Below, piece by piece: positions 7,448-14,395 of a DNA stretch of 14,511 nt. Position numbers and translations under genes: made by a program. The notes beneath the pieces were generated by a model. That model did not search any database. It was not told where the DNA came from and saw only the letters and a program-made list of their open reading frames with translations. The stretch is from the NCBI GenBank assembly GCA_049977145.1, contig JBMFGW010000099.1, positions 1 through 14,511 on the forward strand, given 5' to 3'. Source of the DNA: JAMDCX01 sp049977145 (GTDB lineage Bacteria > Planctomycetota > Phycisphaerae > WQYP01). Position 1 is the first letter of the stretch; the number at the start of each line of letters is the position of its first letter.

Positions 7448-7540
7448 ATCCACAGATTACACAGACGCGCACAGATTAACGCCGACGGTGTTACGGGTTA
7501 GAGCGTAGGAAATCTGTGAAAATCTGAGAAATCTGTGGAT
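7448..7540. repeat. 93-bp palindromic repeat, copy 3 (right of GxxExxY gene)
   Basis: A direct repeat of 6818-6910, with arms 7448-7477 and 7511-7540. It begins five bases after the half-copy ends, so three repeat units surround one gene. The nonamer at its right end is 'tgtggatca', one change from the DnaA-like form. Confidence 0.9.
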
Positions 7541-7588
7541 CAAACCTTCAACCGGAAACCTGTTTCATGCAGCCTATAACCTGTGCCA

Positions 7589-7614
7589 GATAGCCTGCGG
7601 TGCGGCAGGCTATC
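7589..7614. other. Perfect 10-bp hairpin upstream of the polymerase gene
   Basis: 'gatagcctgc' at 7589-7598, a 6-base loop 'ggtgcg', then the exact reverse complement at 7605-7614. No T-run follows on either strand, so a standard intrinsic terminator is not indicated. It lies 49 bases beyond the last repeat and 129 bases before the polymerase start. It could be a structured RNA leader, a protein-binding palindrome or the end of a decayed element. Confidence 0.6.
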
Positions 7615-7671
7615 CTCCGAAAGGCTTTCCATAAGGCGTGCGGTGGTGTAAAGTAGTTTTTATTGATGGTA

Positions 7672-7710
7672 TGCGGATAAGCTTGGAGTATCTCCGGCGA
7701 CTAATCCGCG
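7672..7710 (+). other. Possible nested stem-loop in the polymerase leader
   Basis: An outer pair 'gcggat' (7673-7678) / 'atccgc' (7704-7709) encloses an inner hairpin 'ggag'-'tat'-'ctcc' (7685-7695). It ends about 33 bases before the polymerase ATG. It may be a leader structure; the short stems make chance pairing possible. The rest of 7541-7742 shows no gene. Confidence 0.25.
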
Positions 7711-7742
7711 CCTGAAGAATTGTACGCAATCGGAAAGTATTG

Positions 7743-9047
7743 ATGGATTTGTTCCAATCATGCCTGGTGCTTGCGGTGGTCAGCCTGGCTCCGTTGGCCA
7801 ACTATGTGCTTCGCCGCGGGCAGGAGCCATTTAGCCCGCTGATTATTGTTGGCGGCCTGGCCTTTGTTATTGTCTGCTGGCCACCGATGGTAAATCCCAG
7901 CCCAGCGTTGGAATATGCCACTGTCAGTTCCCTGATTCAACTGGAATGGATTACCACACTTTCCCTGCTGGGGCTTTATGCCGGCTGGGCCTATTGGAAA
8001 AAGCGCCATCGGTTTGATCCCGCGGCGTGGCAACCCAGCACACAATATCGCTTTGATCCGCGGCGGCTGTTTGTTGCCGGTGCCGTCATGGCGGCCATTT
8101 CACTGGTCATTTATATCGCCACGTACCACCAATATCGCACCATCGGTTACATTCTGGACCTGCCATTTATGCGTGTTCCGGCGGCCATTTTACTGATTCA
8201 GGCCTTGATATTGGACCCGGCCATCATGGCAGGTGCGATCTTCTGGCTGTTCGTGGCGGTGGCCGAAGCGGTGGTACAGTTTATTACCTATGGCCAGCGC
8301 GGGGATACCATTCGTATTGCGCTGCTGGCCTTGGTGCCGTTTCTGCTGCTGAATAAGCGCCCTAAAAAAATTCCATTGCTGGCCCTTGGCGCAGCGGTGG
8401 CCATCGTTGTCGGTTCCTTGGCCTTTACTCGTTTACTGATTGCCAAAGGCGAAGCCAACGGTCGAGTTCAGGCACTGGAAATGGTAGCCAAGCGAATGGT
8501 TGAAATGAAGCCCATGAACCGCTACGCGCCGGGCCGGACGTACGTGGTGGGTGCCAATCAGATTGAAGTTGTGGAATATCTGCATAATTGGGATGATGGG
8601 AAGTTTCTGTGGAATATTGCCATCACTTTTTTGCCACACGAGTTTTTTCCGGATAAATATCATTATGCGACGGTCTGGAACGTTACCGGCTACCTTGGCA
8701 TTATCCGCCGCACGCTGGATGTTCCGACACCAAAGGGGATGGCCCCGACGGGCTTTGTCAACGCTTTTATTGAATTCTGGTGGCTTTTTCCCGCCTTCTG
8801 GTTTTTGCTGGGTTATGCGTGTCGCGCGGTGTATATGCGGGCTGTATATCAGCAACGTATCGATTTTCAGGGTTATCTGGTGTTGCTGTTCGTCTGCCTG
8901 GTGTATCTGGCTTCGCAGGATTTATACGCATTTAGCTATAATGCCATGTTCACTATCGCACCAGCTTATCTGGCCTATCGCTGGTGTCGTGTTCCGGTCG
9001 CTTATTCTCCGGCGGCGGAGCCGTACGCGAGTGGCTTGACGAGTTAA
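7743..9047 (+). CDS. Polytopic membrane protein, Wzy-like O-antigen/oligosaccharide polymerase
   Basis: A 434-residue very hydrophobic protein with about 10-12 predicted membrane helices. N-terminal helices cover roughly residues 2-22, 29-50 and 65-85, then a cluster at 105-225, and four helices in the last 120 residues. A long hydrophilic loop between about 240 and 330 contains 'GRTYVVGANQIEVVEYLHNWDDGK' (split here by position only) and 'FLPHEFFPDKYHY'. A large loop between helix clusters is typical of Wzy polymerases, whose sequences are otherwise poorly conserved. Wzy joins lipid-linked repeat units on the periplasmic side. The start is ATG 7743, with 'ggaaag' 5 bases upstream; the TTG just before it is too close. 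It is followed after 12 bases by a GT4 gene. Assignment rests on topology, length and context. An O-antigen ligase or unrelated membrane protein remains possible. Confidence 0.75.
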   Translation: MDLFQSCLVLAVVSLAPLANYVLRRGQEPFSPLIIVGGLAFVIVCWPPMVNPSPALEYATVSSLIQLEWITTLSLLGLYAGWAYWKKRHRFDPAAWQPSTQYRFDPRRLFVAGAVMAAISLVIYIATYHQYRTIGYILDLPFMRVPAAILLIQALILDPAIMAGAIFWLFVAVAEAVVQFITYGQRGDTIRIALLALVPFLLLNKRPKKIPLLALGAAVAIVVGSLAFTRLLIAKGEANGRVQALEMVAKRMVEMKPMNRYAPGRTYVVGANQIEVVEYLHNWDDGKFLWNIAITFLPHEFFPDKYHYATVWNVTGYLGIIRRTLDVPTPKGMAPTGFVNAFIEFWWLFPAFWFLLGYACRAVYMRAVYQQRIDFQGYLVLLFVCLVYLASQDLYAFSYNAMFTIAPAYLAYRWCRVPVAYSPAAEPYASGLTS

Positions 9048-9059
9048 TCAGCAGGTACA

Positions 9060-10328
9060 ATGGCAAAAGAATCCGGAATCTCGCCAATAAGTGTAGCCTA
9101 CATTCAGGATGGCGCACGAATGCACTATGCCCAGCCGTTGGCGCTGCATCGACAAGCAATGCTGTGCGCGCTATACACTGATTGGTACAATGACCAATCA
9201 TTTGTGGCCAAAACAGCAATAGCAGTGGCTCGGCGGATAAGCCCGGCTTCTGCGGCCCGCATGGAACAGCGCTGTCATCCCGATCTGGCGGGGGTGCCAG
9301 TGTTCCACCATCCGCTGCTGGGGCTGCTTGGGCCGCTGGCGTGGAAGCGGTCTCCAACGGAGACTGCCATCGGGCGCTGGGCGCTAGCTCGAATGGCTGG
9401 CTCTGAATTGAAGCGCGGTCCATTGGTCGGGAATCCGGGTTACCCGACCTTGGTCATGGGCCCCGTGCTGTGTTTCTCTCCGGAAAGCGTAAAGATATTC
9501 CAGTCCCGCGGGATCCGCGTCGTTGTGGATCAGGTCATCGCGCCACTGCGGGAGGTAATCCGGCAACGAGAACTGCAGCAGGCTCGTTGGGCACGATGGG
9601 AATCCAACGACGATGGACGCGATTCGGGGAAGATGGCCGCAGCAGAGGAGCTTTTGCTCCGCGAGGTGGACCATATAGTTGCCCCATCGGAGTATGTCGG
9701 CGATTCCCTGCGTTCCGTCGGCCTCGAGGCCAATCGTGTTTCTTTGCTTGAGTATCCGATGGATGCCAACTGCTACACCACCGCGAATCGGTCCGGTCGT
9801 AACGGCCCTATGGTATTAGGTTTTGTGGGAGCCGTGGGTTTGCGCAAGGGTATCCCATGGCTGGTTGAGGCGCTCAAGCACATTGATCCCGCAATCTTTC
9901 GCTGCGTGGTTGTCGGGCCGGTGGGCCTTACAGATTATGGATTGGCGGAGCTGAAAAGAGTGGCGGAAGTAATCGGGCCGGTGCCGCGCGGCGAGGTAGC
10001 GCGTTGGATGGAGAAGTTTGATGTTTTCTTTTTTCCCTCGACTTGCGAAGGATCCCCCACCGTGGTGGCCGAGGCCATGGCCACGGGCCTGCCTGTTGTC
10101 ACCTCTCTCGCCGGGGGCCAATTGATTCGTGAGGGTATCGACGGCTTCGTGCGTCCTTATGATCAACCCGATGAGTACGCCAAATGTATCACGCTGCTGG
10201 CCAAGGATAGGGAAATGCGACTGGCCATGGGAACCGCGGCGCGACAACGCGTGGAGGAATTTTCCATTGATGCCTACGGCAGGGGACTGCGGGAAATTAT
10301 CAGAGGCGTGACTGGGGCGGTACCATAG
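9060..10328 (+). CDS. Glycosyltransferase family 4
   Basis: A 422-residue GT-B enzyme. The N-terminal (acceptor) domain covers roughly residues 1-240; it starts with 'VAYIQDGARMHYAQPLALH' and lacks a signal peptide. The C-terminal donor domain has 'GAVGLRKGIPWLVEAL' near 255-270 and an intact EX7E motif (E330, E338) in 'CEGSPTVVAEAMATGLPVV'. The start is ATG 9060, 12 bases after the polymerase stop, so the two are probably one transcript; the ribosome site is weak. It is clearly related to the first half of the fused GT at 10422. Both have an 'LYTD' segment, an 'RxxHPD' segment, 'VxDQ' and 'LRKGIP' at similar spacing, so the two probably arose by duplication. It is predicted to extend the lipid-linked repeat unit; the sugar is unknown. 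Confidence 0.92.
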   Translation: MAKESGISPISVAYIQDGARMHYAQPLALHRQAMLCALYTDWYNDQSFVAKTAIAVARRISPASAARMEQRCHPDLAGVPVFHHPLLGLLGPLAWKRSPTETAIGRWALARMAGSELKRGPLVGNPGYPTLVMGPVLCFSPESVKIFQSRGIRVVVDQVIAPLREVIRQRELQQARWARWESNDDGRDSGKMAAAEELLLREVDHIVAPSEYVGDSLRSVGLEANRVSLLEYPMDANCYTTANRSGRNGPMVLGFVGAVGLRKGIPWLVEALKHIDPAIFRCVVVGPVGLTDYGLAELKRVAEVIGPVPRGEVARWMEKFDVFFFPSTCEGSPTVVAEAMATGLPVVTSLAGGQLIREGIDGFVRPYDQPDEYAKCITLLAKDREMRLAMGTAARQRVEEFSIDAYGRGLREIIRGVTGAVP

Positions 10329-10354
10329 CAAAGGGCGGCTAAATTGAGGGTGCC

Positions 10355-10377
10355 GCTGTGCGTGCAGCTTGTTTTTT
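10355..10377 (+). terminator. Weak intrinsic terminator candidate
   Basis: A 5-bp stem with one G-T pair ('gctgt'-'gcgt'-'gcagc', 10355-10368) is followed at once by 'ttgtttttt'. It lies 27 bases after the GT4 stop and 45 bases before the fused GT start. The stem is short, so it may only attenuate transcription or be chance. Confidence 0.35.
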
Positions 10378-10421
10378 CCAAGGAATTCGGTACAGATGCC
10401 GCATGATAAGGAGCGTCAAAT

Positions 10422-12920
10422 ATGGAACAGCCCGGCTGGATTTGTGCGCAAATTGGTTCTCGTGAATTATATGCCGTCCCCAGATGTCTGGAGGCTCGCG
10501 GAAAACTGTGCCGCCTCTACACGGATTCTTGGTGCGGATCAAGCCTAATCCGCGCTGTCGCCAAGCGATTCATGGTTCCCGCCAGCAATGTTTCGCGGCG
10601 GTATCATCCAGATATTCCGCCTGCCAAGGTGCATGCTTTCAACGCATGGAGTCTCTCGGAAGGGCTGCGGCAGGCCGTATCCAGCCGGCGCTTGAGGACT
10701 ATGGAAGAGGCAACGCGATACAACCTGCGCATCGGGCAGGCATTCGGCACACGAGTTGCTTCGCATTTGGAGCCGCTAGGCCTCGACCCGGACAAGAATT
10801 TTATTTTTGCATTCAGCACCGGAGCGCTTGAGATTCTGCAACTTGCAAAATCCAAAGGGATCATCGCCGTTCTCGACCAACTTGATCCCGCGATGCACGA
10901 CCACCGGGCAGTTGCCGAGGAGATGGCGAGGTGGCCGGGCTGGGCCAAGACACCCGGAAAACCTGCGGCAGAGTACATCGATCGGCACAGGGCCGAATGG
11001 CGTGCCGCCCCCGTCATCCTTGTCAACTCCGGATGGTCCAAGGATGCCTTGGTCGCTGACGGAGTGCCCGCCGGCAAGATAATCGTAGTTCCCCTAGCCT
11101 ATGAGCCGGAGCCCGGCGTTGTGCCGATCATACACAGCAACACCAACCGTCCGCTGCATGTGCTGTGGCTGGGCCAAATTGTCCTGCGCAAGGGTATACC
11201 CTACCTGTTCGATGCCGCCCGCTGCCTGCCCGGTGTAAAATTTAGCGTGGCAGGCTCGATCGGCGTGAGTGACATGGCACTGAAGTCGGCTCCAAGCAAC
11301 GTCCACATACTGGGCAAGGTCGGCCGAGCGGAGGCCCACAGGCTATTCCGCGAGTCAGATATTTTCGTCTTGCCCACCATGTCGGACGGATTCGCGCTAA
11401 CGCAGCTTGAGGCGATGGCGCACGGGCTGCCGGTAATAGCTACGCCGCGGTGTGGGGAAGTGGTTACGGAAGGACGGGATGGCTTTATTGTCCCGGCCGG
11501 TGACGCCGATGCACTGGCAGCGGCGGTAGCACGCGTGGATCAGAACAGGTCGCTGTTGCCGGAGCTTTCGCGCTGCGCCGCCGTCAAGTCCGCGGAATTC
11601 ACTCTGGATCGCTACGCCCAGGCACTGGAGGACGCTGTCCGTCGGCATTTGGACGCCCCGGCGGCCTCGTTACCAAGCCAGGAAAGGCGAGCGTCGGCGG
11701 TGGCAATAGCCACGGCACCGTCCATTCGCGTGGCGTGGCTGGTGGCCGGTGATGAGATACTCGGCGTGGCGCAGGCGGTGCGCGGGTTGGCTGGTGCCGT
11801 GCGCCCGCTGGGCATTGAGCCGATGATCATAGCACTGACGGACGGCCCCTTCGTGCAATCCATGCGGAGCCTTGGATTTGCCGTTGGGGTATTAAATGTT
11901 GATCCGCTGCCAACACTGCGCGGCGGGTTATTAAGTAAAATGAAATTGTATTTGCGGTCTCGCGGTACCGTCGCCGCAATACGCCCGAAATTAGCCGATT
12001 CATTACGCGAGGTTGGGGCACAGGCCGTCCATGTTTTGTGGCCCAACTTAATGCCGTTGGCGGCCATGGCGGCGCACGATGCGGGCATTGCCTGCATCTG
12101 GGAGATGCCCAATGTTATGGGAAAATATCCACTGGGAATCAATCACCGAATTTTGCAGCATACGCTGCGGCGTTGGAATGTTATGCCCATGGCCAACAGT
12201 CGGTATACCGCGGCGACATTGGGGGATCACCCGGTCAAGCCGACGATTCTTCACCTTGGGGCGGACGCGCAGCGTTTTGATCCTGACAGGAAGGATTTTA
12301 TTGACCGGGAACGGCTTGGAATTCCGGCAGATGCGATTGTGCTGGGCATCTTTGGCCGAATAAGACCAGCCAAAGGGCAAGGCCTGATTTTACAAACCAT
12401 GGCGCAGCTACCGACCGCGTACTCTAACGTGCATCTGCTGCTGCTGGGCGGGCCTGCTGAAGGAGGCTTCGCGAATGAATTGCGGGCGGTGGCGGGACGT
12501 ATGGGCGTGGTGGAACGGCTGCACCTGAACGGAAATGTGCCCGACCCGGAGCGGTATTATGGGGCTGTTGATCTGGTAATTAGCGCCTATGCAGGGGCGG
12601 AATCATTTGGGCTGTCCGTAGTGGAAGCGATGATGATGGGCAAGCCGGTGCTGGTACACGCCCTGGGCGGGCCGGCGGAAACGGTGCTGGATGGCGTAAC
12701 CGGTTGGCATGTGCATGAGCCGACGGTGGAGGGATTTAAGGCCGGGCTGCTGCGGGCGCTGGGCGAGCGGGAAAAGTGGGCGGCGCTGGGGGCTGCGGGG
12801 CGGAAGAGGGCACTGGAGTATTTCAACTTGTCAAGGCAGGCCAAGCAGTACGTTGAAATCGTGCGAACCCGCCTGGGGGTAGAGCCACAGAGCACACAGA
12901 GGACACAGAGAGATATATAA
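10422..12920 (+). CDS. Fused tandem glycosyltransferase (GT4-GT4)
   Basis: An 832-residue protein with two complete GT-B enzymes. Module 1 covers about residues 1-405, with 'GQIVLRKGIPYLFDAA' near 250 and a variant EX7E motif in which Asp322 replaces the first Glu (D322, E330 in 'SDGFALTQLEAMA'). An Ala/Ser-rich linker (~406-436) leads to module 2, which starts at 'IRVAWLVAGDE' and has 'FGRIRPAKGQGLIL' near 643 and an intact EX7E (E727, E735 in 'ESFGLSVVEAMMMG'). Module 1 is a paralogue of the upstream GT4; module 2 is more distant. The start is ATG 10422 with 'aaggag' 8 bases upstream. Two successive sugar additions by one protein is the obvious guess. The last ~13 residues ('VEPQSTQRTQRDI') are encoded by the 'ccacagag' repeat at 12881-12920 and are not part of the GT fold. 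The stop directly abuts the next ATG. Confidence 0.93.
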   Translation: MEQPGWICAQIGSRELYAVPRCLEARGKLCRLYTDSWCGSSLIRAVAKRFMVPASNVSRRYHPDIPPAKVHAFNAWSLSEGLRQAVSSRRLRTMEEATRYNLRIGQAFGTRVASHLEPLGLDPDKNFIFAFSTGALEILQLAKSKGIIAVLDQLDPAMHDHRAVAEEMARWPGWAKTPGKPAAEYIDRHRAEWRAAPVILVNSGWSKDALVADGVPAGKIIVVPLAYEPEPGVVPIIHSNTNRPLHVLWLGQIVLRKGIPYLFDAARCLPGVKFSVAGSIGVSDMALKSAPSNVHILGKVGRAEAHRLFRESDIFVLPTMSDGFALTQLEAMAHGLPVIATPRCGEVVTEGRDGFIVPAGDADALAAAVARVDQNRSLLPELSRCAAVKSAEFTLDRYAQALEDAVRRHLDAPAASLPSQERRASAVAIATAPSIRVAWLVAGDEILGVAQAVRGLAGAVRPLGIEPMIIALTDGPFVQSMRSLGFAVGVLNVDPLPTLRGGLLSKMKLYLRSRGTVAAIRPKLADSLREVGAQAVHVLWPNLMPLAAMAAHDAGIACIWEMPNVMGKYPLGINHRILQHTLRRWNVMPMANSRYTAATLGDHPVKPTILHLGADAQRFDPDRKDFIDRERLGIPADAIVLGIFGRIRPAKGQGLILQTMAQLPTAYSNVHLLLLGGPAEGGFANELRAVAGRMGVVERLHLNGNVPDPERYYGAVDLVISAYAGAESFGLSVVEAMMMGKPVLVHALGGPAETVLDGVTGWHVHEPTVEGFKAGLLRALGEREKWAALGAAGRKRALEYFNLSRQAKQYVEIVRTRLGVEPQSTQRTQRDI
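12881..12920. repeat. Left repeat of element C, inside the GT coding end
   Basis: A 40-base run of 'acacag'-type words ('agagccacagagcacacaga' then 'ggacacagag agatatataa'). It is related to 13289-13322 as an imperfect direct repeat. Its 'agccacagag' (12883-12892) is the exact reverse complement of 'ctctgtggct' at 13340-13349. It encodes the tail of the fused GT, including the TAA stop, and provides a 'gagag' that may serve as ribosome site for the next gene. Confidence 0.8.
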
Positions 12921-13283
12921 ATGGATGATGTAACCGGGAAAATAATTGCCGCCGCCATTGAGGTACATCGCCACCTTGGGCCGGGACTTCTGGAGTCGAT
13001 ATACGAGGAAGCGCAATGCCACGAACTGTCCCTTCGCGGAATACCGGCGCAGCGACAGGTGGAACGGGATGTCGTATACAAAGGAGTCGCAATTAAGGGA
13101 CAGCGGATTGATATGCTGGTAGCCGATGAAGTGGTGGTGGAGCTAAAATCGCTTGCCCGCACGCCCGATGTTGCCAGGGCGCAGACCTTATCATACCTGC
13201 GATCAACGGGCCTGAAGCGTGCGTTGCTCATTAACTTCGGGTGTCCGCGCCTCGTCGATGGCGTAACCAGGCTGTCCATGTAG
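12921..13283 (+). CDS. GxxExxY family protein, PD-(D/E)XK nuclease fold
   Basis: A 120-residue protein of the same family as the one at 7028. The naming motif is G22-L-L-E25-S-I-Y28. Candidate nuclease residues are E25, D64 in 'RIDML', and E74-L-K76; 'QTLSYLRSTG' (88-97) and 'LLINFG' (102-107) close the conserved core. All expected active-site residues are present, so it is probably functional as a nuclease-fold protein, though its substrate is unknown. The ATG follows the TAA of the fused GT with no gap (stop 12918-12920), and the only ribosome-site-like bases are 'gagag' within the repeat, so translation may be coupled to the upstream gene. The two family members differ at most positions outside the motifs, so they are not a recent duplicate pair; they more likely arrived separately. 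Confidence 0.93.
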   Translation: MDDVTGKIIAAAIEVHRHLGPGLLESIYEEAQCHELSLRGIPAQRQVERDVVYKGVAIKGQRIDMLVADEVVVELKSLARTPDVARAQTLSYLRSTGLKRALLINFGCPRLVDGVTRLSM

Positions 13284-13288
13284 CTACC

Positions 13289-13371
13289 AGAGCCACATAG
13301 AACCCAGAGAATGATATATTAAACGTGGTTGTAGCCCGCCTCTGTGGCTATTCGTGTGAGCCTGTGGATAG
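13289..13371. repeat. Right repeats of element C
   Basis: 13289-13322 ('agagccacatagaaccca' and on to 'gatatattaa') imperfectly repeats the left repeat in direct orientation. 13338-13350 ('gcctctgtggcta') is an inverted arm, also found as the right inner arm of element A. 13363-13371 ('tgtggatag') is one base from the DnaA-like nonamer of the other repeat family. So both repeat families meet here too. Confidence 0.7.
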
Positions 13372-13405
13372 ACAAACGCTTTCCGTTCGTTAATCACCGG
13401 CGCTG

Positions 13406-13521
13406 TCACTGGTCCATGAACAATGCGGCCAGCGCCGCCAATACAGCGGATGCCAGAACAACCCAAAATGGCAACCAATACCAGCTCCCGGAAATTGGCG
13501 GCACCTGCGGCGTATCTGTCG
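13406..13521 (-). repeat. Duplicated GT 3' end, copy 1
   Basis: This matches 14396-14511 in the same orientation, 990 bases away. By eye 106 of 116 bases agree and 13445-13521 is identical, up to the window edge. All the differences lie toward the stop codon. The true length of the duplication cannot be seen because the second copy runs off the window. Confidence 0.93.
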
Positions 13522-13894
13522 GCGCTGCGATCAGGTCTGCCGCAACCCGGGGCACCACTTGCACCGGCCCGTATTGGTTATACCACTTCCGAAACTCTTC
13601 CCTGCACACGCCACGCATTTCCGCCAACTGCCCGGCGTCACGGGTGGCTTGTGCCAGCACCATTCCCAGGCTGGCCGCATCACCGGTCTTAAACAACCAC
13701 CCTGTGCGGCCCTGCCGCACCAGATCCCGCGCCGCGCCGCAGCAATCACCGGTGATGACCGGCGTGCCCACCGCCATGGCTTCCGTAACCACAATTCCGT
13801 GCGGCTCATAAATGGAGGGCAAGACAAATAATTGGCTTTGGGCCATCAGGCCCGGAATATCCGCCGGCGCTGCGACCCCTAAAAGCGCACCGCT
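13406..13894 (-). pseudogene. 5'-truncated glycosyltransferase family 4 (duplicate remnant)
   Basis: Only the last ~163 codons of a GT4 gene remain. From the break, the frame reads 'LLGVAAPADIPGLMAQSQLF' and then 'VLPSIYEPHGIVVTEAM', i.e. the donor-domain end with an intact EX7E (E14 and E22 counted from the Met at 13846). A TAA in frame at 13897-13895 closes the frame just upstream, so the N-terminal acceptor domain and the donor-domain start are missing. The C-terminus has a single membrane helix ('WYWLPFWVVLASAVLAALAA'), unusual for GT4 and shared with the copy at 14396-14511. A 146-residue ORF from the Met at 13846 is possible, but it could not form a GT-B enzyme. It is best read as the remnant left by a partial tandem duplication. 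Its upstream end overlaps the small gene at 13879-14151 by 16 bases. Confidence 0.85.
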
Positions 13895-14151
13895 TTACTA
13901 TTGAGTTTTCCCGCCTGCGCTTCGATATCCTGCCGCAGCGGCCCGGCACCGTTGCGCTCCCCCAGCCTTGGGGGCCGTCGCTTCCGGCGCACCGATTTCC
14001 ACCAACGGCCAAGCCTTCCATGCGTCGCCAGTGACTCAAAATAGGCCGCCTGATCACGCGCACTTAGTGGCGCAATATCTTTGTAAATATGAGATTGTGC
14101 CTTGTGTTTGAATGACACGCAATCAAAGGTTTTATTCTTCTTTTTGTTCAT
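13879..14151 (-). CDS. Small hypothetical protein (90 aa), function unknown
   Basis: The N-terminal ~55 residues look like a real small domain: 'KTFDCVSFKHKAQSHIYKDI' then 'DQAAYFESLATHGRLGRWW'. I associate the pattern of a leading basic stretch, 'FDCV..K..A...IY' and a later 'YF/W' helix with small proteins sometimes found near toxin-antitoxin genes; this is recall, not a match, and no toxin partner is visible. After about residue 52 the sequence is Arg/Pro/Gly-rich ('RRKRRPPRLGERNGAG') and may be an unnatural extension read through the junction with the GT remnant, where the ORF ends. The start is ATG 14151; upstream 'ggtggtga' could act as ribosome site, and a TATAAT lies ~60 bases upstream. 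Gene reality is likely for the first half, uncertain for the tail. Confidence 0.5.
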   Translation of the reverse strand: MNKKKNKTFDCVSFKHKAQSHIYKDIAPLSARDQAAYFESLATHGRLGRWWKSVRRKRRPPRLGERNGAGPLRQDIEAQAGKLNSKAVRF

Positions 14152-14212
14152 GCGTCACCACCGTTGGAGTTACAATCACTAAATCCGGGTATCCCAAGCC
14201 CCTGTTGACGGC

Positions 14213-14239
14213 ATTATACCATTTGGCCTTGTTTAGCAA
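14213..14239 (-). promoter_or_regulatory. Candidate promoter for the small gene
   Basis: On the minus strand a perfect 'tataat' (14218-14213) has 'ttgcta' (14239-14234) 15 bases upstream as a possible -35. It would start transcription about 55 bases before the ATG at 14151. The spacing is short, so this is only suggestive. The rest of 14152-14395 has no gene that I can support. Confidence 0.4.
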
Positions 14240-14395
14240 CACCACAAAGGACATCCATAAAGAAACTAATGCCAACCCGCTACAACGTCAGCAACGACTG
14301 CCGGTGGTGATAACCTCTTATACCAGCGGCCAAATTCTTCCATGCATGGCCACCAGCGGAAACCTGAATCGCGGCCATCGGCTTGCGGTGCTGGC

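Larger units (their letters stand above)
6818..7540 (+). mobile_element. Putative element B: GxxExxY gene between palindromic direct repeats
   Basis: Two 93-bp palindromic repeats (6818-6910 and 7448-7540) bracket a gene for a PD-(D/E)XK-fold protein. A third half-copy (7398-7442) touches the gene's stop codon. No transposase, integrase or target-site duplication was found. Calling it mobile is an inference from the gene-plus-terminal-repeat arrangement, repeated with different repeats at 12881-13371, and from the gene-less relative at 5218-5437. It separates the beta-helix gene from the polymerase gene, which would otherwise be direct neighbours on the same strand. Confidence 0.45.
12881..13371 (+). 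mobile_element. Putative element C: GxxExxY gene with 'ccacagag' repeats
   Basis: A GxxExxY gene sits between an imperfect direct repeat (12881-12920 and 13289-13322) and inside a perfect 10-bp inverted pair (12883-12892 and 13340-13349). The arrangement mirrors element B, but the repeat words are those of the inner arms of element A. The left end lies within the end of the fused GT gene, which suggests insertion there with loss of the original C-terminus. Mobility is inferred; no transposase or target duplication is seen. Confidence 0.45.

Noticed and set aside
6818..7540. CRISPR array
   Set aside because: The repeated units are long palindromes in only three copies, with irregular spacing and a gene between them; there are no regular spacers and no cas genes.
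12587..13279. 230-codon minus-strand ORF across the fused GT end and the GxxExxY gene
   Set aside because: It runs antisense through two genes with intact motifs and is Ser/Thr/Arg-rich, as a complement frame would be.
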